Shown: in pieces, positions 31,021 to 38,844 of the stretch
Layout: each line of letters starts with the position of its first letter
How positions within the stretch are numbered: position 1 is the first letter of the stretch
Assembly (NCBI GenBank): GCA_910587895.1
Contig: CAJUOE010000035.1
Location: 1 to 58,537 of the forward strand
DNA length: 58,537 nucleotides
Direction: 5' to 3'
Source of the DNA: an uncultured Lachnospiraceae bacterium
GTDB lineage: Bacteria > Bacillota > Clostridia > Lachnospirales > Lachnospiraceae
The notes under the pieces: generated by a model
Told to the model about the DNA's origin: nothing
Database searches by the model: none
What the model saw: the letters and a program-made list of their open reading frames with translations, nothing else
Translations under genes and position numbers: made by a program

Positions 31021-32571
31021 ATGAAGGAGATTATGGGCATGGAGAGACAGAGCAGGTTATACCAGAAACTTGCGAAGAAGTATCGGGGGCATAACAGCAA
31101 TCAGGCATGGCTGTGTTATGAAAATGCGTTGTACCATGATTCCAGGGAGCCAGACGGGGAAGGGCGGGAAGAGTTCCGTCAGGAATGCCACCGCGAAATG
31201 GAACTTTTGCAAAAAGAGCCGGATTTTACGGTGGCAAAGACAGCGATCGTCTTATTATCCTATAACCATGGGGAGCTTACGAAAGCATGTATTGAGAGCA
31301 TCCGCCGGAATCATGCGCCTGGGAGTTATGAATTGATTGTCGTGGATAATGCATCCACGGACGGCATTCAGGAATGGCTGCGCAGGCAGGAGGATATTCG
31401 CCTGATTGAGAACGCGGAAAATCAGGGATTCCCGGCGGGCTGTAATCAGGGGATTGCACTGGCGCAGGAAGATGCGGATATTTTTCTTTTGAATAACGAT
31501 ACCATTGTGCCGGAAAATGCGATTTTCTGGCTGCGGATGGGCTTGTATGAGGAGGAACGCATCGGGGCGGCAGGCAGCGTCTCCAATCAGGTGGTGAATT
31601 ACCAGCAGGTGCCGCAGCAGTTTGAGACCACAGAGGAATGGATAGAATTTGCGGCGAAGAATAATGTCTGGATGGAGCATCCCTACGAGAAGAAAAGCTG
31701 GCTGGTGGGTTTTGCCATGCTGATAAAGAGAAGAGCGCTTGAAGATGTGCTGAAAAGAGAGCGGGAATCGGGCAAAGGACAGGTTGAAGCCCTGGACACC
31801 CGGTTTTCTCCGGGGAATTTTGAGGACAATGATTTGAGCATCCGCCTGCTGCTTGCGGGTTATCGCCTCATTCTTGCTAAAAACAGTTTCATTTTTCACT
31901 ATGGGAGCAAGGCGTTTCAGAAAGTACCCAGGCGTTTTGTCGCGCTGCTGCAGGACAACAGGAGAAAGCTCGCAGAAAAATACGGCATGGATCTTGTTCC
32001 TGCCAGCAAGATAGAAATGTCGCTGGTGGATATGGTTCAGCCAAAAGATCCGTCTTTTTCCGTGTTGGAGATCGGATGTAAGCTGGGGGCTACCCTTGCC
32101 CGGATTGAGAGCCTCTATCCCGGTGCAGAGGTGGTTGGCATCGAAGAAAATAAGTTTCTTTCGCGCCTTGCCGGTGGAGTGACCAGTGTCATTTGCGGGA
32201 AATTTCCCGAAACACCGGTGGAAGGAACCTTTGATTATGTGATTATTGACGGTATTTTGTCGGCGGAAAGCGACAAGATTTTGTATCAGGCAGGCAACTG
32301 TCTGAAACCGGGTGGGAAAATACTGGCAGCGGTACGCAATCCTCAGTGTGTCCGGGAGAGAGAGGCAGGGCAGGAAGGCGCGGGCGCCACGCTTGATGAG
32401 ATTACACGGTTATGCAACCGCTGTATGCTGCAAATCCGTTCGTTCCATTACCGCCCGGCAGAGTTGACGGAGGCAGAGAAAAAGAAGGCGTCAGAGCTAT
32501 GCGGTGGCTGGGACAGCCCGCAAAGGCCGTTGTATGAGGCGGAAACGTTTATTTTTGAGCTGGGTATTTGA
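31021..32571 (+). CDS. GT2 glycosyltransferase fused to a methyltransferase-like domain
   Basis: 516 residues. A short helical N-terminus (about 1-70, suggestive of a TPR-like pair) is followed by a GT2 core: TAIVLLSYNHGELTKAC, VVDNASTDG, FPAGCNQGIAL, LLNNDTIV and NFEDNDLSIRLLLAGY. From about 325 a SAM-methyltransferase-like domain has SVLEIGCKLGATLARIES, parallel to EVGCDLGVTL in the triple fusion at 23649. ATG 31021 is chosen for GGAAGAAA about 8 bases upstream; the frame is open earlier but overlaps the previous gene. Whether the second domain still methylates is uncertain. Confidence 0.83.
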   Translation: MKEIMGMERQSRLYQKLAKKYRGHNSNQAWLCYENALYHDSREPDGEGREEFRQECHREMELLQKEPDFTVAKTAIVLLSYNHGELTKACIESIRRNHAPGSYELIVVDNASTDGIQEWLRRQEDIRLIENAENQGFPAGCNQGIALAQEDADIFLLNNDTIVPENAIFWLRMGLYEEERIGAAGSVSNQVVNYQQVPQQFETTEEWIEFAAKNNVWMEHPYEKKSWLVGFAMLIKRRALEDVLKRERESGKGQVEALDTRFSPGNFEDNDLSIRLLLAGYRLILAKNSFIFHYGSKAFQKVPRRFVALLQDNRRKLAEKYGMDLVPASKIEMSLVDMVQPKDPSFSVLEIGCKLGATLARIESLYPGAEVVGIEENKFLSRLAGGVTSVICGKFPETPVEGTFDYVIIDGILSAESDKILYQAGNCLKPGGKILAAVRNPQCVREREAGQEGAGATLDEITRLCNRCMLQIRSFHYRPAELTEAEKKKASELCGGWDSPQRPLYEAETFIFELGI

Positions 32572-32604
32572 AACAGAAACGGTAGAGGGAAGGGAGGGTC
32601 ATGC

Positions 32605-33723
32605 ATGTTATCGGTTTGTATCATTACAAAGAATCAGGAAGAGAATCTAAAACGTTGCCTGGACGCGCTGTCTGGGTATGGTTTCGAACTGGTGGTGGTG
32701 GACACGGGCTCCACGGATCGTACGGTGGCGGTTGCAAAGCGTTATACCGACAGGCTTTTTACGTTTGCCTGGCAGGATGATTTTGCTGCGGCAAAGAATT
32801 ATGCCATATCCAAAGCAAAGCATGATCTGGTGCTGGTGGTGGACAGCGATGAATTTTTAGAGCCGCTTTCAAAGGAGGATCTGGCAAAGCTGGAGTCTGC
32901 GCTTTTGCAGAATCCCGATGCGGTAGGACGTGTGCGCAGGCGGAATGTGATGACAAAGGATGAGGTACGCCAGGAAAACCGTGAATGGATTAACCGTATA
33001 TTTGACAGGAGGAAATACCATTACAAAGGCAGGATTCATGAGCAGGTTGTGCCGTATGGAGGCGGCGAGTACCAGACGTGGCTGTCTCCGCTTACGTTTG
33101 TGCATACCGGCTATGATTTAACTGCGAAAGAGCGGGAGCAGAAAACCAGGCGCAATATCACGATGCTGGAGCGGGAACTGGCAGAGCTTACGGTGGAAAT
33201 GGAAAATCTGCGTCGGAAAAACGACGGTTCTGCTGAACTTGAAGAACTGGAAAAACAGATTCCATATTTGTTGTATCAGCTTGGCAAGAGCTGGTATATG
33301 GCGCGTGATTATGAACAGGCGTGCGGGTATTTTTCCGACGGGCTTTCCTGTGATTTGAATCCCCGGCTGGAATACGTGGCGGATATGGTTGAGACATACG
33401 GCTATGCGTTGATGAACAGCGGCCAGGAACAGGCGGCGCTGTCTTTTGAAAATATTTATGATGTATTTGGAGAAAGTGCGGATTTCCAGTTTCTGATGGG
33501 TTTGATCTATATGAAAAACGCCCGGTTTGACGCGGCGGTGCGGGAATTTGAAAAGGCGTCGCGCCAGCCGGACAGCAGAAACGTGGGGGTGAATTCCTTT
33601 GCGGCCCACTACAATATCGGTGTGATATACGAATGCCTGGGGGATTTGGACAAGGCGAGGGTGCATTATGAGAAGTGCGGGGAATATGAGCCGGCAAATG
33701 TGCGGCTGAAAGAAATTTCTTGA
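32605..33723 (+). CDS. GT2 glycosyltransferase with C-terminal TPR repeats
   Basis: 372 residues. Residues 1-180 are a GT2 domain (LSVCIITKNQEENLKRCLDAL, VVDTGSTDRT, VVDSDEFL as the DxD element, YHYKGRIHEQV). From about 210 several TPR-like helix pairs follow (LLYQLGKSWYMARDYEQACGYF, FLMGLIYMKNARFDAAVREF, YNIGVIYECLGDLDKARVHY). This architecture is common in SunS-like and flagellin-glycan transferases, where the repeats bind a protein acceptor. GGGAGGG lies 8 bases before ATG 32605. Its stop codon overlaps the -35 of the flagellin promoter, so it directly abuts the flagellin gene. It is the best candidate for the protein-linking transferase. Confidence 0.88.
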   Translation: MLSVCIITKNQEENLKRCLDALSGYGFELVVVDTGSTDRTVAVAKRYTDRLFTFAWQDDFAAAKNYAISKAKHDLVLVVDSDEFLEPLSKEDLAKLESALLQNPDAVGRVRRRNVMTKDEVRQENREWINRIFDRRKYHYKGRIHEQVVPYGGGEYQTWLSPLTFVHTGYDLTAKEREQKTRRNITMLERELAELTVEMENLRRKNDGSAELEELEKQIPYLLYQLGKSWYMARDYEQACGYFSDGLSCDLNPRLEYVADMVETYGYALMNSGQEQAALSFENIYDVFGESADFQFLMGLIYMKNARFDAAVREFEKASRQPDSRNVGVNSFAAHYNIGVIYECLGDLDKARVHYEKCGEYEPANVRLKEIS

Positions 33724-33748
33724 AATTTCCAGAAATGCTTGCTATAAT
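33720..33748 (+). promoter_or_regulatory. Sigma-A promoter of the flagellin-like gene
   Basis: TTGAAA (33720-33725), a 17-base spacer and TATAAT (33743-33748), near consensus. The -35 overlaps the TGA of the preceding glycosyltransferase gene. No sigma-28 motif is visible in this gap, unlike the FliD-like gene nearby. Confidence 0.75.
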
Positions 33749-33790
33749 AAAGAAAAGTATAAGTGGACTTCGGAGAAGGGAGGATGACTT

Positions 33791-34564
33791 ATGAGTATTT
33801 CCAGTATAGGCAGTCAGAATTTATATCAAAACTATCAGCAGCTTTCCAGCGGAAAGCGGATTAATTCGGCAAAGGATGACCCGGCAGGGCTGGCGATAGC
33901 CGAGAAATTACTGACACAGAGCAATGGTTATGACGTAGGACGGCGCAACGCGGCGACATCCCAGGATATGGTCAATGTTGCAGACGGCGGCTTATCCAGT
34001 ATCACAGATTCCCTGCAGCGTATTCGGGAGTTGGGGGTTCAGGCGTCCAATACAGCGATTTATGGTGATTCCGAGCGTAAGATGATGCAGCAGGAGATTG
34101 ACCAGCTGAAAGAGTCTATCTCAGATGCGGCGAAGAATACCAGTTTTAATACGAAGAGTCTGCTGGATGGCAGCATGGGAAGTTCCCATGTGGCGTCCGG
34201 ACCGGATGGCAGCGGCATGGATATCAATATGCCGGATGCGACATTGGATGCCCTTGGCATTGCAGATTTTGACGTGACCGGAGATTTCGATCTTTCTGTG
34301 ATTGACAGTGCGTTGGAGAAAGTATCATCAGCCAGAAGTGAGATGGGTGCGACCTCGAATCGTCTGGATTACACGATGAATTTTAATTCCTATGCGTCTT
34401 ACAATACGACCGCATCCCGCAGCCGTATTGAGGATCTTGATTTCCCCAAGGCGATTTCTGATATGAAGAAGAACAGCGTTTTGGAGGAATACCGGCTTAT
34501 GATGCAGAAGAAACAGGAAGAGCAGAACAACATGGTTGTAAATATGCTGAGATTTAATTCCTAG
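33791..34564 (+). CDS. Short flagellin (FliC/Hag family) with shortened N-terminal helix
   Basis: 257 residues, the filament subunit family. The conserved N-terminal block LSSGKRINSAKDDPAGLAIAEKL begins at residue 18 instead of about 30 as in Bacillus Hag, so roughly a dozen D0 residues are missing. QDMVNVADGGLSSITDSLQRIRELGVQASN follows. The C-terminal D1 block (SALEKVSSARSEMGATSNRL) is intact, but the tail VVNMLRFNS is unusual. D2/D3 domains are absent. The start is secure: an in-frame TGA lies at 33785-33787 and GGGAGG at 33778-33783. It may be a minor or specialised flagellin. The central Ser-rich part offers O-glycosylation sites. Confidence 0.88.
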   Translation: MSISSIGSQNLYQNYQQLSSGKRINSAKDDPAGLAIAEKLLTQSNGYDVGRRNAATSQDMVNVADGGLSSITDSLQRIRELGVQASNTAIYGDSERKMMQQEIDQLKESISDAAKNTSFNTKSLLDGSMGSSHVASGPDGSGMDINMPDATLDALGIADFDVTGDFDLSVIDSALEKVSSARSEMGATSNRLDYTMNFNSYASYNTTASRSRIEDLDFPKAISDMKKNSVLEEYRLMMQKKQEEQNNMVVNMLRFNS

Positions 34565-34591
34565 TGCAGCGAGAATATTTAAAGTGATTTC

Positions 34592-34633
34592 GGAACGCCA
34601 TCATCTTTTCGGATGATTGGCGTTCCTTTTTGT
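34592..34633 (+). terminator. Terminator of the flagellin gene
   Basis: GGAACGCCATCATC (34592-34605) pairs with GATGATTGGCGTTCC (34612-34626) with one bulge, followed by TTTTTGT. A strong intrinsic terminator for the forward strand. Confidence 0.85.
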
Positions 34634-34639
34634 ACCATT

Positions 34640-34688
34640 AAAAAACTGCCGTTGTCCTCCGGTAATAACCAGAGAAACAAGGCAGTTT
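34640..34688 (-). terminator. Terminator of the FliD-like gene (reverse strand)
   Basis: On the reverse strand AAACTGCC (from 34688) pairs with GGCAGTTT (to 34643). The inner TTGT/ACAA and CTCTGGT/ACCGGAG pairs extend the stem, and TTTTTTAATGG follows. It lies just downstream of the reverse-strand gene and is separate from the flagellin terminator. Confidence 0.82.
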
Positions 34689-34696
34689 GTTTATGT

Positions 34697-35995
34697 TTAA
34701 CAATATGCATCCATCATCATTCCGGAATAAATGGAAGTGATATAGGGTGTAACAAACGTTTTCCCGGGATTCTTGTAGGTGACAAGAACTTTATCTACAT
34801 ACCGCATAGGATCCAGAGAGGCGTTGTTAGCTTTCGCGCTTAACAGATTCTTAAAGTCGTTGAGCACGGAAAGGCTTTCCTCATAATTATCCGTAGAAAC
34901 CGTCTGCTTCAACGTATCTTCATCTATTGAGATGGAGCCGTCTTCCCCTACCATCAGTCCGATATTTTCCAGACTGGTCTGGTATGCAAAAGCCGTGCCG
35001 CTCATATCTTTGTAGAGCTGTATGCTCTGCGGCTGGCTGTCGGAATATCTGTTGGCAGTCTGTAAAACAGAATTATAGGAATCTACCAATGTCTGAATGT
35101 TCTCCGCCATAGCGTCTGCATTCGTCTTAAAACCAACTTCAGCAGAGTTTCCTTCCGGGCTGATGCCATGTAACGTCAGCTCGAAGTTGTTATCCAGCAA
35201 AAACGTATTGGAATACGCCATATGCTCTGTTCCGTTCAGCAGGAAAACGGCATTATGCGCTTCCTGTGCAACGTGGTCAATGCCCAGCACATCAATGGCA
35301 TCCATAGAATCATGATTTCCTTGAGGAGAAATAGAAAACAGAAACGTCTCGTCGGGACTGATGCCTGTGGCAGCCGATTCAATCTGTAAAGCGGTCAAAC
35401 CGTCTGCATTTTCTGCAATCGCTGCATTCAAGCCAATGTCTGCATTTGTAATCAGACCGGCAAGTTTCCTCTGAATCGAGAAATTCGTATCTTCTGCATT
35501 AACTGTAAACTGGAATTCATAAGCGGAAGAATTATTCTCCAAATCAAAAGAGTAAGAGCCAGGCTTGAGATTTAAGCGGTTCTTATCAAGGAAATTTCCC
35601 TGATTGATCTGCGAAGTGGCAAGATCTTTCACTTCAATTGTAAAACCATCTGGATTACCGGACAATCTGCTGTCGCCAACATACTTAGCCGATACTACGT
35701 CTTCCTGCGAAGAGAAAGCGAGTTTTTTCTGAAATGCATTCCCGATTCCTTCTTCTGCGTCGGAAAGAGAAGCAACTACGTTTTGAATAAGGCGAGTGCT
35801 TTCCTTAATATCTATTGCAAATTTTTGTACATCCGGAGAACGCTTGATCTTGTATAGAGGCGCATCCTTGTTGATTTTAACAATTTTGTTGTAGATATTG
35901 CGTAACTCACTCTTCTTATGTGAATCGTATCGGGAAGTCGATTGGTTGGCGTATGTGTTTAGATAATAATGATAAGCAGTATCAATCGCAGCCAC
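34697..35995 (-). CDS. FliD-like flagellar filament cap/hook-associated protein
   Basis: 432 residues. A hook-IN-like motif, FTIEVKDLATSQINQGNFL (118-136), and the C-terminal FliD block (IQTLVDSYNSVLQTANRY, IGLMVGEDGSISIDEDTL) support the FliD family, which caps the filament or sits at its base. The N-terminus is not the usual S-G-L-G-S-G-L-D helix; it reads MAAIDTAYHYYLNTYANQST and then LRNIYNKIVKINKDAPLYKI. So it is an atypical, shorter member. GGAGGGG lies just upstream on the reverse strand and a good sigma-28 promoter lies 78 bases before the start. It converges on the flagellin gene. Confidence 0.78.
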   Translation of the reverse strand: MAAIDTAYHYYLNTYANQSTSRYDSHKKSELRNIYNKIVKINKDAPLYKIKRSPDVQKFAIDIKESTRLIQNVVASLSDAEEGIGNAFQKKLAFSSQEDVVSAKYVGDSRLSGNPDGFTIEVKDLATSQINQGNFLDKNRLNLKPGSYSFDLENNSSAYEFQFTVNAEDTNFSIQRKLAGLITNADIGLNAAIAENADGLTALQIESAATGISPDETFLFSISPQGNHDSMDAIDVLGIDHVAQEAHNAVFLLNGTEHMAYSNTFLLDNNFELTLHGISPEGNSAEVGFKTNADAMAENIQTLVDSYNSVLQTANRYSDSQPQSIQLYKDMSGTAFAYQTSLENIGLMVGEDGSISIDEDTLKQTVSTDNYEESLSVLNDFKNLLSAKANNASLDPMRYVDKVLVTYKNPGKTFVTPYITSIYSGMMMDAYC

Positions 35996-36072
35996 GATAA
36001 TCCCCTCCTTTCATCCTTGAAATCGTGCTATTGCACGGGGGGTAATTTAAACACTCCATGTATTTGAGATGT

Positions 36073-36099
36073 TTATCGGCTGAAATGGGCATTTTCTTA
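36073..36099 (-). promoter_or_regulatory. Sigma-28 (flagellar sigma) promoter of the FliD-like gene
   Basis: Read on the reverse strand, TAAG (36099-36096), a 15-base spacer and GCCGATAA (36080-36073). The consensus is TAAA-N15-GCCGATAA, so the -10 is perfect, the spacing exact and one base differs in the -35. It lies 78 bases upstream of the start codon. Confidence 0.85.
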
Positions 36100-36123
36100 A
36101 TGGTAATGGGAAAAATTTCTCAA

Positions 36124-36151
36124 AAAATATATTTTATGTGAAAATATATTT
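36124..36151. repeat. AT-rich repeated palindromic motif in the divergent gap
   Basis: AAAATATATTTT (36124-36135) is self-complementary and AAAATATATTT (36141-36151) repeats it 17 bases later. It lies between the sigma-28 promoter of the FliD-like gene and the methyltransferase operon and could be an UP element, a curved-DNA site or a regulator site. The rest of the 274-base gap (35996-36269) shows no gene. Confidence 0.35.
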
Positions 36152-36269
36152 ATCATTACATTATTTTATGATATCGTTAAAGAGGTAAAAACTTACAGTG
36201 GGATATCTAGGGTTAGTTTATAAAACAGTTGTTATGGAAATCGTGTACAGAAAGAGGGCAGCGTAATTT

Positions 36270-36995
36270 ATGACGGGCAAATGGAAAGATATATGGAACA
36301 GAAGGGATACCGATATGTCGTCTGTTGAGGATACTGCGGATGAACTGACGGTTTACAGCAGGCTGAAAAAAATGGATGGATTTGACGTCGCCGTCGGGGA
36401 CCAGCAAGCGTATTACAGCAGTTTCTACCATTCAGCATTAAATTTATGGCAGCATATGCAGGAAAAGATGGAGATTCAATCCGTATATGAAATAGGATGC
36501 GGCAGCGGCGCCAATCTTTACCTTCTCAAAAACAGAGGGATAAGAGTGGGAGGAATTGACTATTCTGGAAAATTAGCCGGCGTTGCACAGAAGATAACAG
36601 GCGAAGAGGGGAAAAATGTCAGTGTGGGCGAGGCCGCAGACATTGCGACCGATGAGAAATGGGATGTGTTGTTCTGCTGTTCCGTTTTTGAGTATTTCCC
36701 GGATGAGGGTTATGGGCTGAATGTGCTGGAGAAAATGTATGAGAAAGCGGATAAAGCCGTGATACTCCTGGAAATATTTGACAAGTCCCTTCAGGAGGAA
36801 TGTGAACAGCACAGGAGAGAGACCATTGATAATTATGATGAGAAATATAGAGGCTTAGAGAAAACATTTTATACACGGGATATGTTTCGGAAGTTTGCAC
36901 AGCAAAAACACGCCCGAATTGAATTTACGGGCGTGGACAATCCTTATTACTGGAACAGCAGATATCAATACAATTGTATCCTGTATAAAGACTGA
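36270..36995 (+). CDS. Class I SAM-dependent methyltransferase
   Basis: 241 residues. The SAM-binding motif I is textbook (VYEIGCGSGANLYLL, 72-86), with GIDYSGKLAGVA as the acidic strand and DVLFCCSVFEYFPDEG as motif II/post-II. The N-terminus (W-K-D-I-W-N-R-R-D at 5-13) and overall shape resemble methylases found beside pseudaminic-acid and flagellar glycan genes. It is the first gene of a three-gene unit with the nucleotidyltransferase-PLP fusion and LicD, which also allows N-methylation of a phospho-amino-alcohol. AGAGGG lies about 12 bases before ATG 36270. Substrate unresolved. Confidence 0.8.
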   Translation: MTGKWKDIWNRRDTDMSSVEDTADELTVYSRLKKMDGFDVAVGDQQAYYSSFYHSALNLWQHMQEKMEIQSVYEIGCGSGANLYLLKNRGIRVGGIDYSGKLAGVAQKITGEEGKNVSVGEAADIATDEKWDVLFCCSVFEYFPDEGYGLNVLEKMYEKADKAVILLEIFDKSLQEECEQHRRETIDNYDEKYRGLEKTFYTRDMFRKFAQQKHARIEFTGVDNPYYWNSRYQYNCILYKD

Positions 36996-37019
36996 TCTTT
37001 TGGGAAAGGGGGCGCTAGC

Positions 37020-38828
37020 GTGCAGGCGATCATATTGGCAGCCGGAATGGGCAGGAGATTGAAGGGATTAACAAAAAATAATACAAAATGCATGGTGAAG
37101 GTGAATGGCATAACATTGATTGAGCGAATGCTTGGCCAGATAGAAAGGCGCCATTTATCAAGGATTGTCATTGTCGTTGGATATAAGGGAAAGGAACTTG
37201 TGGATTTTATTGACGCTCTGGAAATTCAGACGCCGATTGTATATGTGAACAATCCGGTTTACGATACCACGAACAACATTTATTCCCTTTTCCTTGCGAA
37301 AGAATTCCTGCGGCAGGACGATACCCTGCTTTTTGAGTCTGACCTGATCTTTGACGACTCCGTCATTGACTGTCTGCTGGATGACCCGCGGGATACCCTG
37401 GCGTTGGTCGATAAGTATGAGAGCTGGATGGACGGAACCTGCATGAAACTGGGAGAGGACGACAGCATTGAGGCCTTTATTTCCAATAAAAATTTTAAAT
37501 ACTGTGAGGTTGGAAACTATTATAAGACGGTTAATATATACAAGTTCAGCAGGGATTTTTCGAATTCCTGTTATATTCCATTCCTGGACGCATATACAAC
37601 GGTGTTGGGGAATTGTTCTTATTATGAACAGGTACTGAAAGTTATCACCATGCTGGATGATTCAAGGATTAAGGCCAAAAGGCTGGATGGCCAGCCGTGG
37701 TATGAAATTGATGATGTCCAGGATCTGGACATTGCCTCAACCCTGTTTGCCCCTACAGAAGAGGAAAAGGTATCCATGCTGCAGAAACGCTACGGCGGAT
37801 ACTGGAGATATCCGCATATGCTGGATTTCTGTTATCTGGTCAACCCATATTTTCCACCGCAGAAAATGCTGGACGAGATAGAGGCAAACTTCGGGAAACT
37901 TTTGTCGCAGTATCCTTCTGGAATGATGGTGAACTCATTGCTGGCGGCAAAAAATTTTGGCGTAGAGCCGGCAAATATACTGACGGGAAATGGAGCCGCA
38001 GAACTGATAAAATTGTTGATGGATGGCTGGACGGGAAAAACAGGCTTTATAAAACCGTCTTTTGAGGAATATCCGAATCGTTATCCTCACAGGGAATCCA
38101 TATTCTTTACTCCTGAAAATGAAAATTTTACATATACAGCTGGGGATATCATGGAATTTTTTGCAGATAAAGAAATAAGAAATCTGGCTGTCATCAATCC
38201 GGATAACCCTTCCGGAAATTATATTTGCCAAAAAGATATGCTGGAATTGGTGCGTTGGGCCAGGAGCAGCCATATCAATCTTATTGTCGATGAATCTTTT
38301 GTGGATTTTGCGGATGAAGGATGTACCCTGATTCATCAGGATATTCTGGATGAAAATCCTCATCTGTGCGTGGTGAAAAGTATTTCCAAATGCTGTGGTG
38401 TGCCGGGATTGCGCCTGGGCGTTGCTGTTTCCGGCAATACGGACTTGATTTCTGGACTCAAGAGGGAGGCCTCTATTTGGAATATCAACTCATTTGCCGA
38501 ATTCTATATGCAGATTGAGGAGAAATATAAAGATGATTACGCGGCGGCGTTGGAACGGCTGAAATGTGAGCGTAATCGTTTTGCCGGGGAGTTGGGGCAG
38601 ATTCCCGGAATTCGCGTAATTCCCTCACAGGCAGACTTTTTGATGGTGGAACTAACGAACGGCGTGACCTCCGGGGAACTTACGAAGAGGCTTTTGGCGG
38701 ATTACGAGGTGCTGATCAAGGATTTATCGCAAAAAATTCCCAATGGACAGTTTGTCCGGCTGGCAATCCGGAATACGGAGGATAATAATACGTTGCTCAA
38801 TGCGTTAAAGCATATATGCATATCATGA
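37020..38828 (+). CDS. Bifunctional nucleotidyltransferase / CobD-HisC-like PLP enzyme
   Basis: 602 residues. Residues 1-245 are a LicC-like nucleotidyltransferase (IILAAGMGRRL at 4-14, TKCMVKVNG, FESDLIFDD). Residues 255-600 are a fold-type I PLP enzyme close to threonine-phosphate decarboxylase CobD and HisC: INPDNPSGNY, VDESFVDFADEG and the Schiff-base K457 in SISKCCGVPGLRLG. The DESFVDF block favours the CobD side. If it decarboxylates a phospho-amino acid and activates the product with CTP, it would give a CDP-amino-alcohol, exactly what LicD uses. GTG 37020 is adopted, with AAAGGGGGC upstream. Activity is inferred. Confidence 0.82.
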   Translation: MQAIILAAGMGRRLKGLTKNNTKCMVKVNGITLIERMLGQIERRHLSRIVIVVGYKGKELVDFIDALEIQTPIVYVNNPVYDTTNNIYSLFLAKEFLRQDDTLLFESDLIFDDSVIDCLLDDPRDTLALVDKYESWMDGTCMKLGEDDSIEAFISNKNFKYCEVGNYYKTVNIYKFSRDFSNSCYIPFLDAYTTVLGNCSYYEQVLKVITMLDDSRIKAKRLDGQPWYEIDDVQDLDIASTLFAPTEEEKVSMLQKRYGGYWRYPHMLDFCYLVNPYFPPQKMLDEIEANFGKLLSQYPSGMMVNSLLAAKNFGVEPANILTGNGAAELIKLLMDGWTGKTGFIKPSFEEYPNRYPHRESIFFTPENENFTYTAGDIMEFFADKEIRNLAVINPDNPSGNYICQKDMLELVRWARSSHINLIVDESFVDFADEGCTLIHQDILDENPHLCVVKSISKCCGVPGLRLGVAVSGNTDLISGLKREASIWNINSFAEFYMQIEEKYKDDYAAALERLKCERNRFAGELGQIPGIRVIPSQADFLMVELTNGVTSGELTKRLLADYEVLIKDLSQKIPNGQFVRLAIRNTEDNNTLLNALKHICIS

Positions 38829-38844
38829 CAGATGGAGGAAATCT

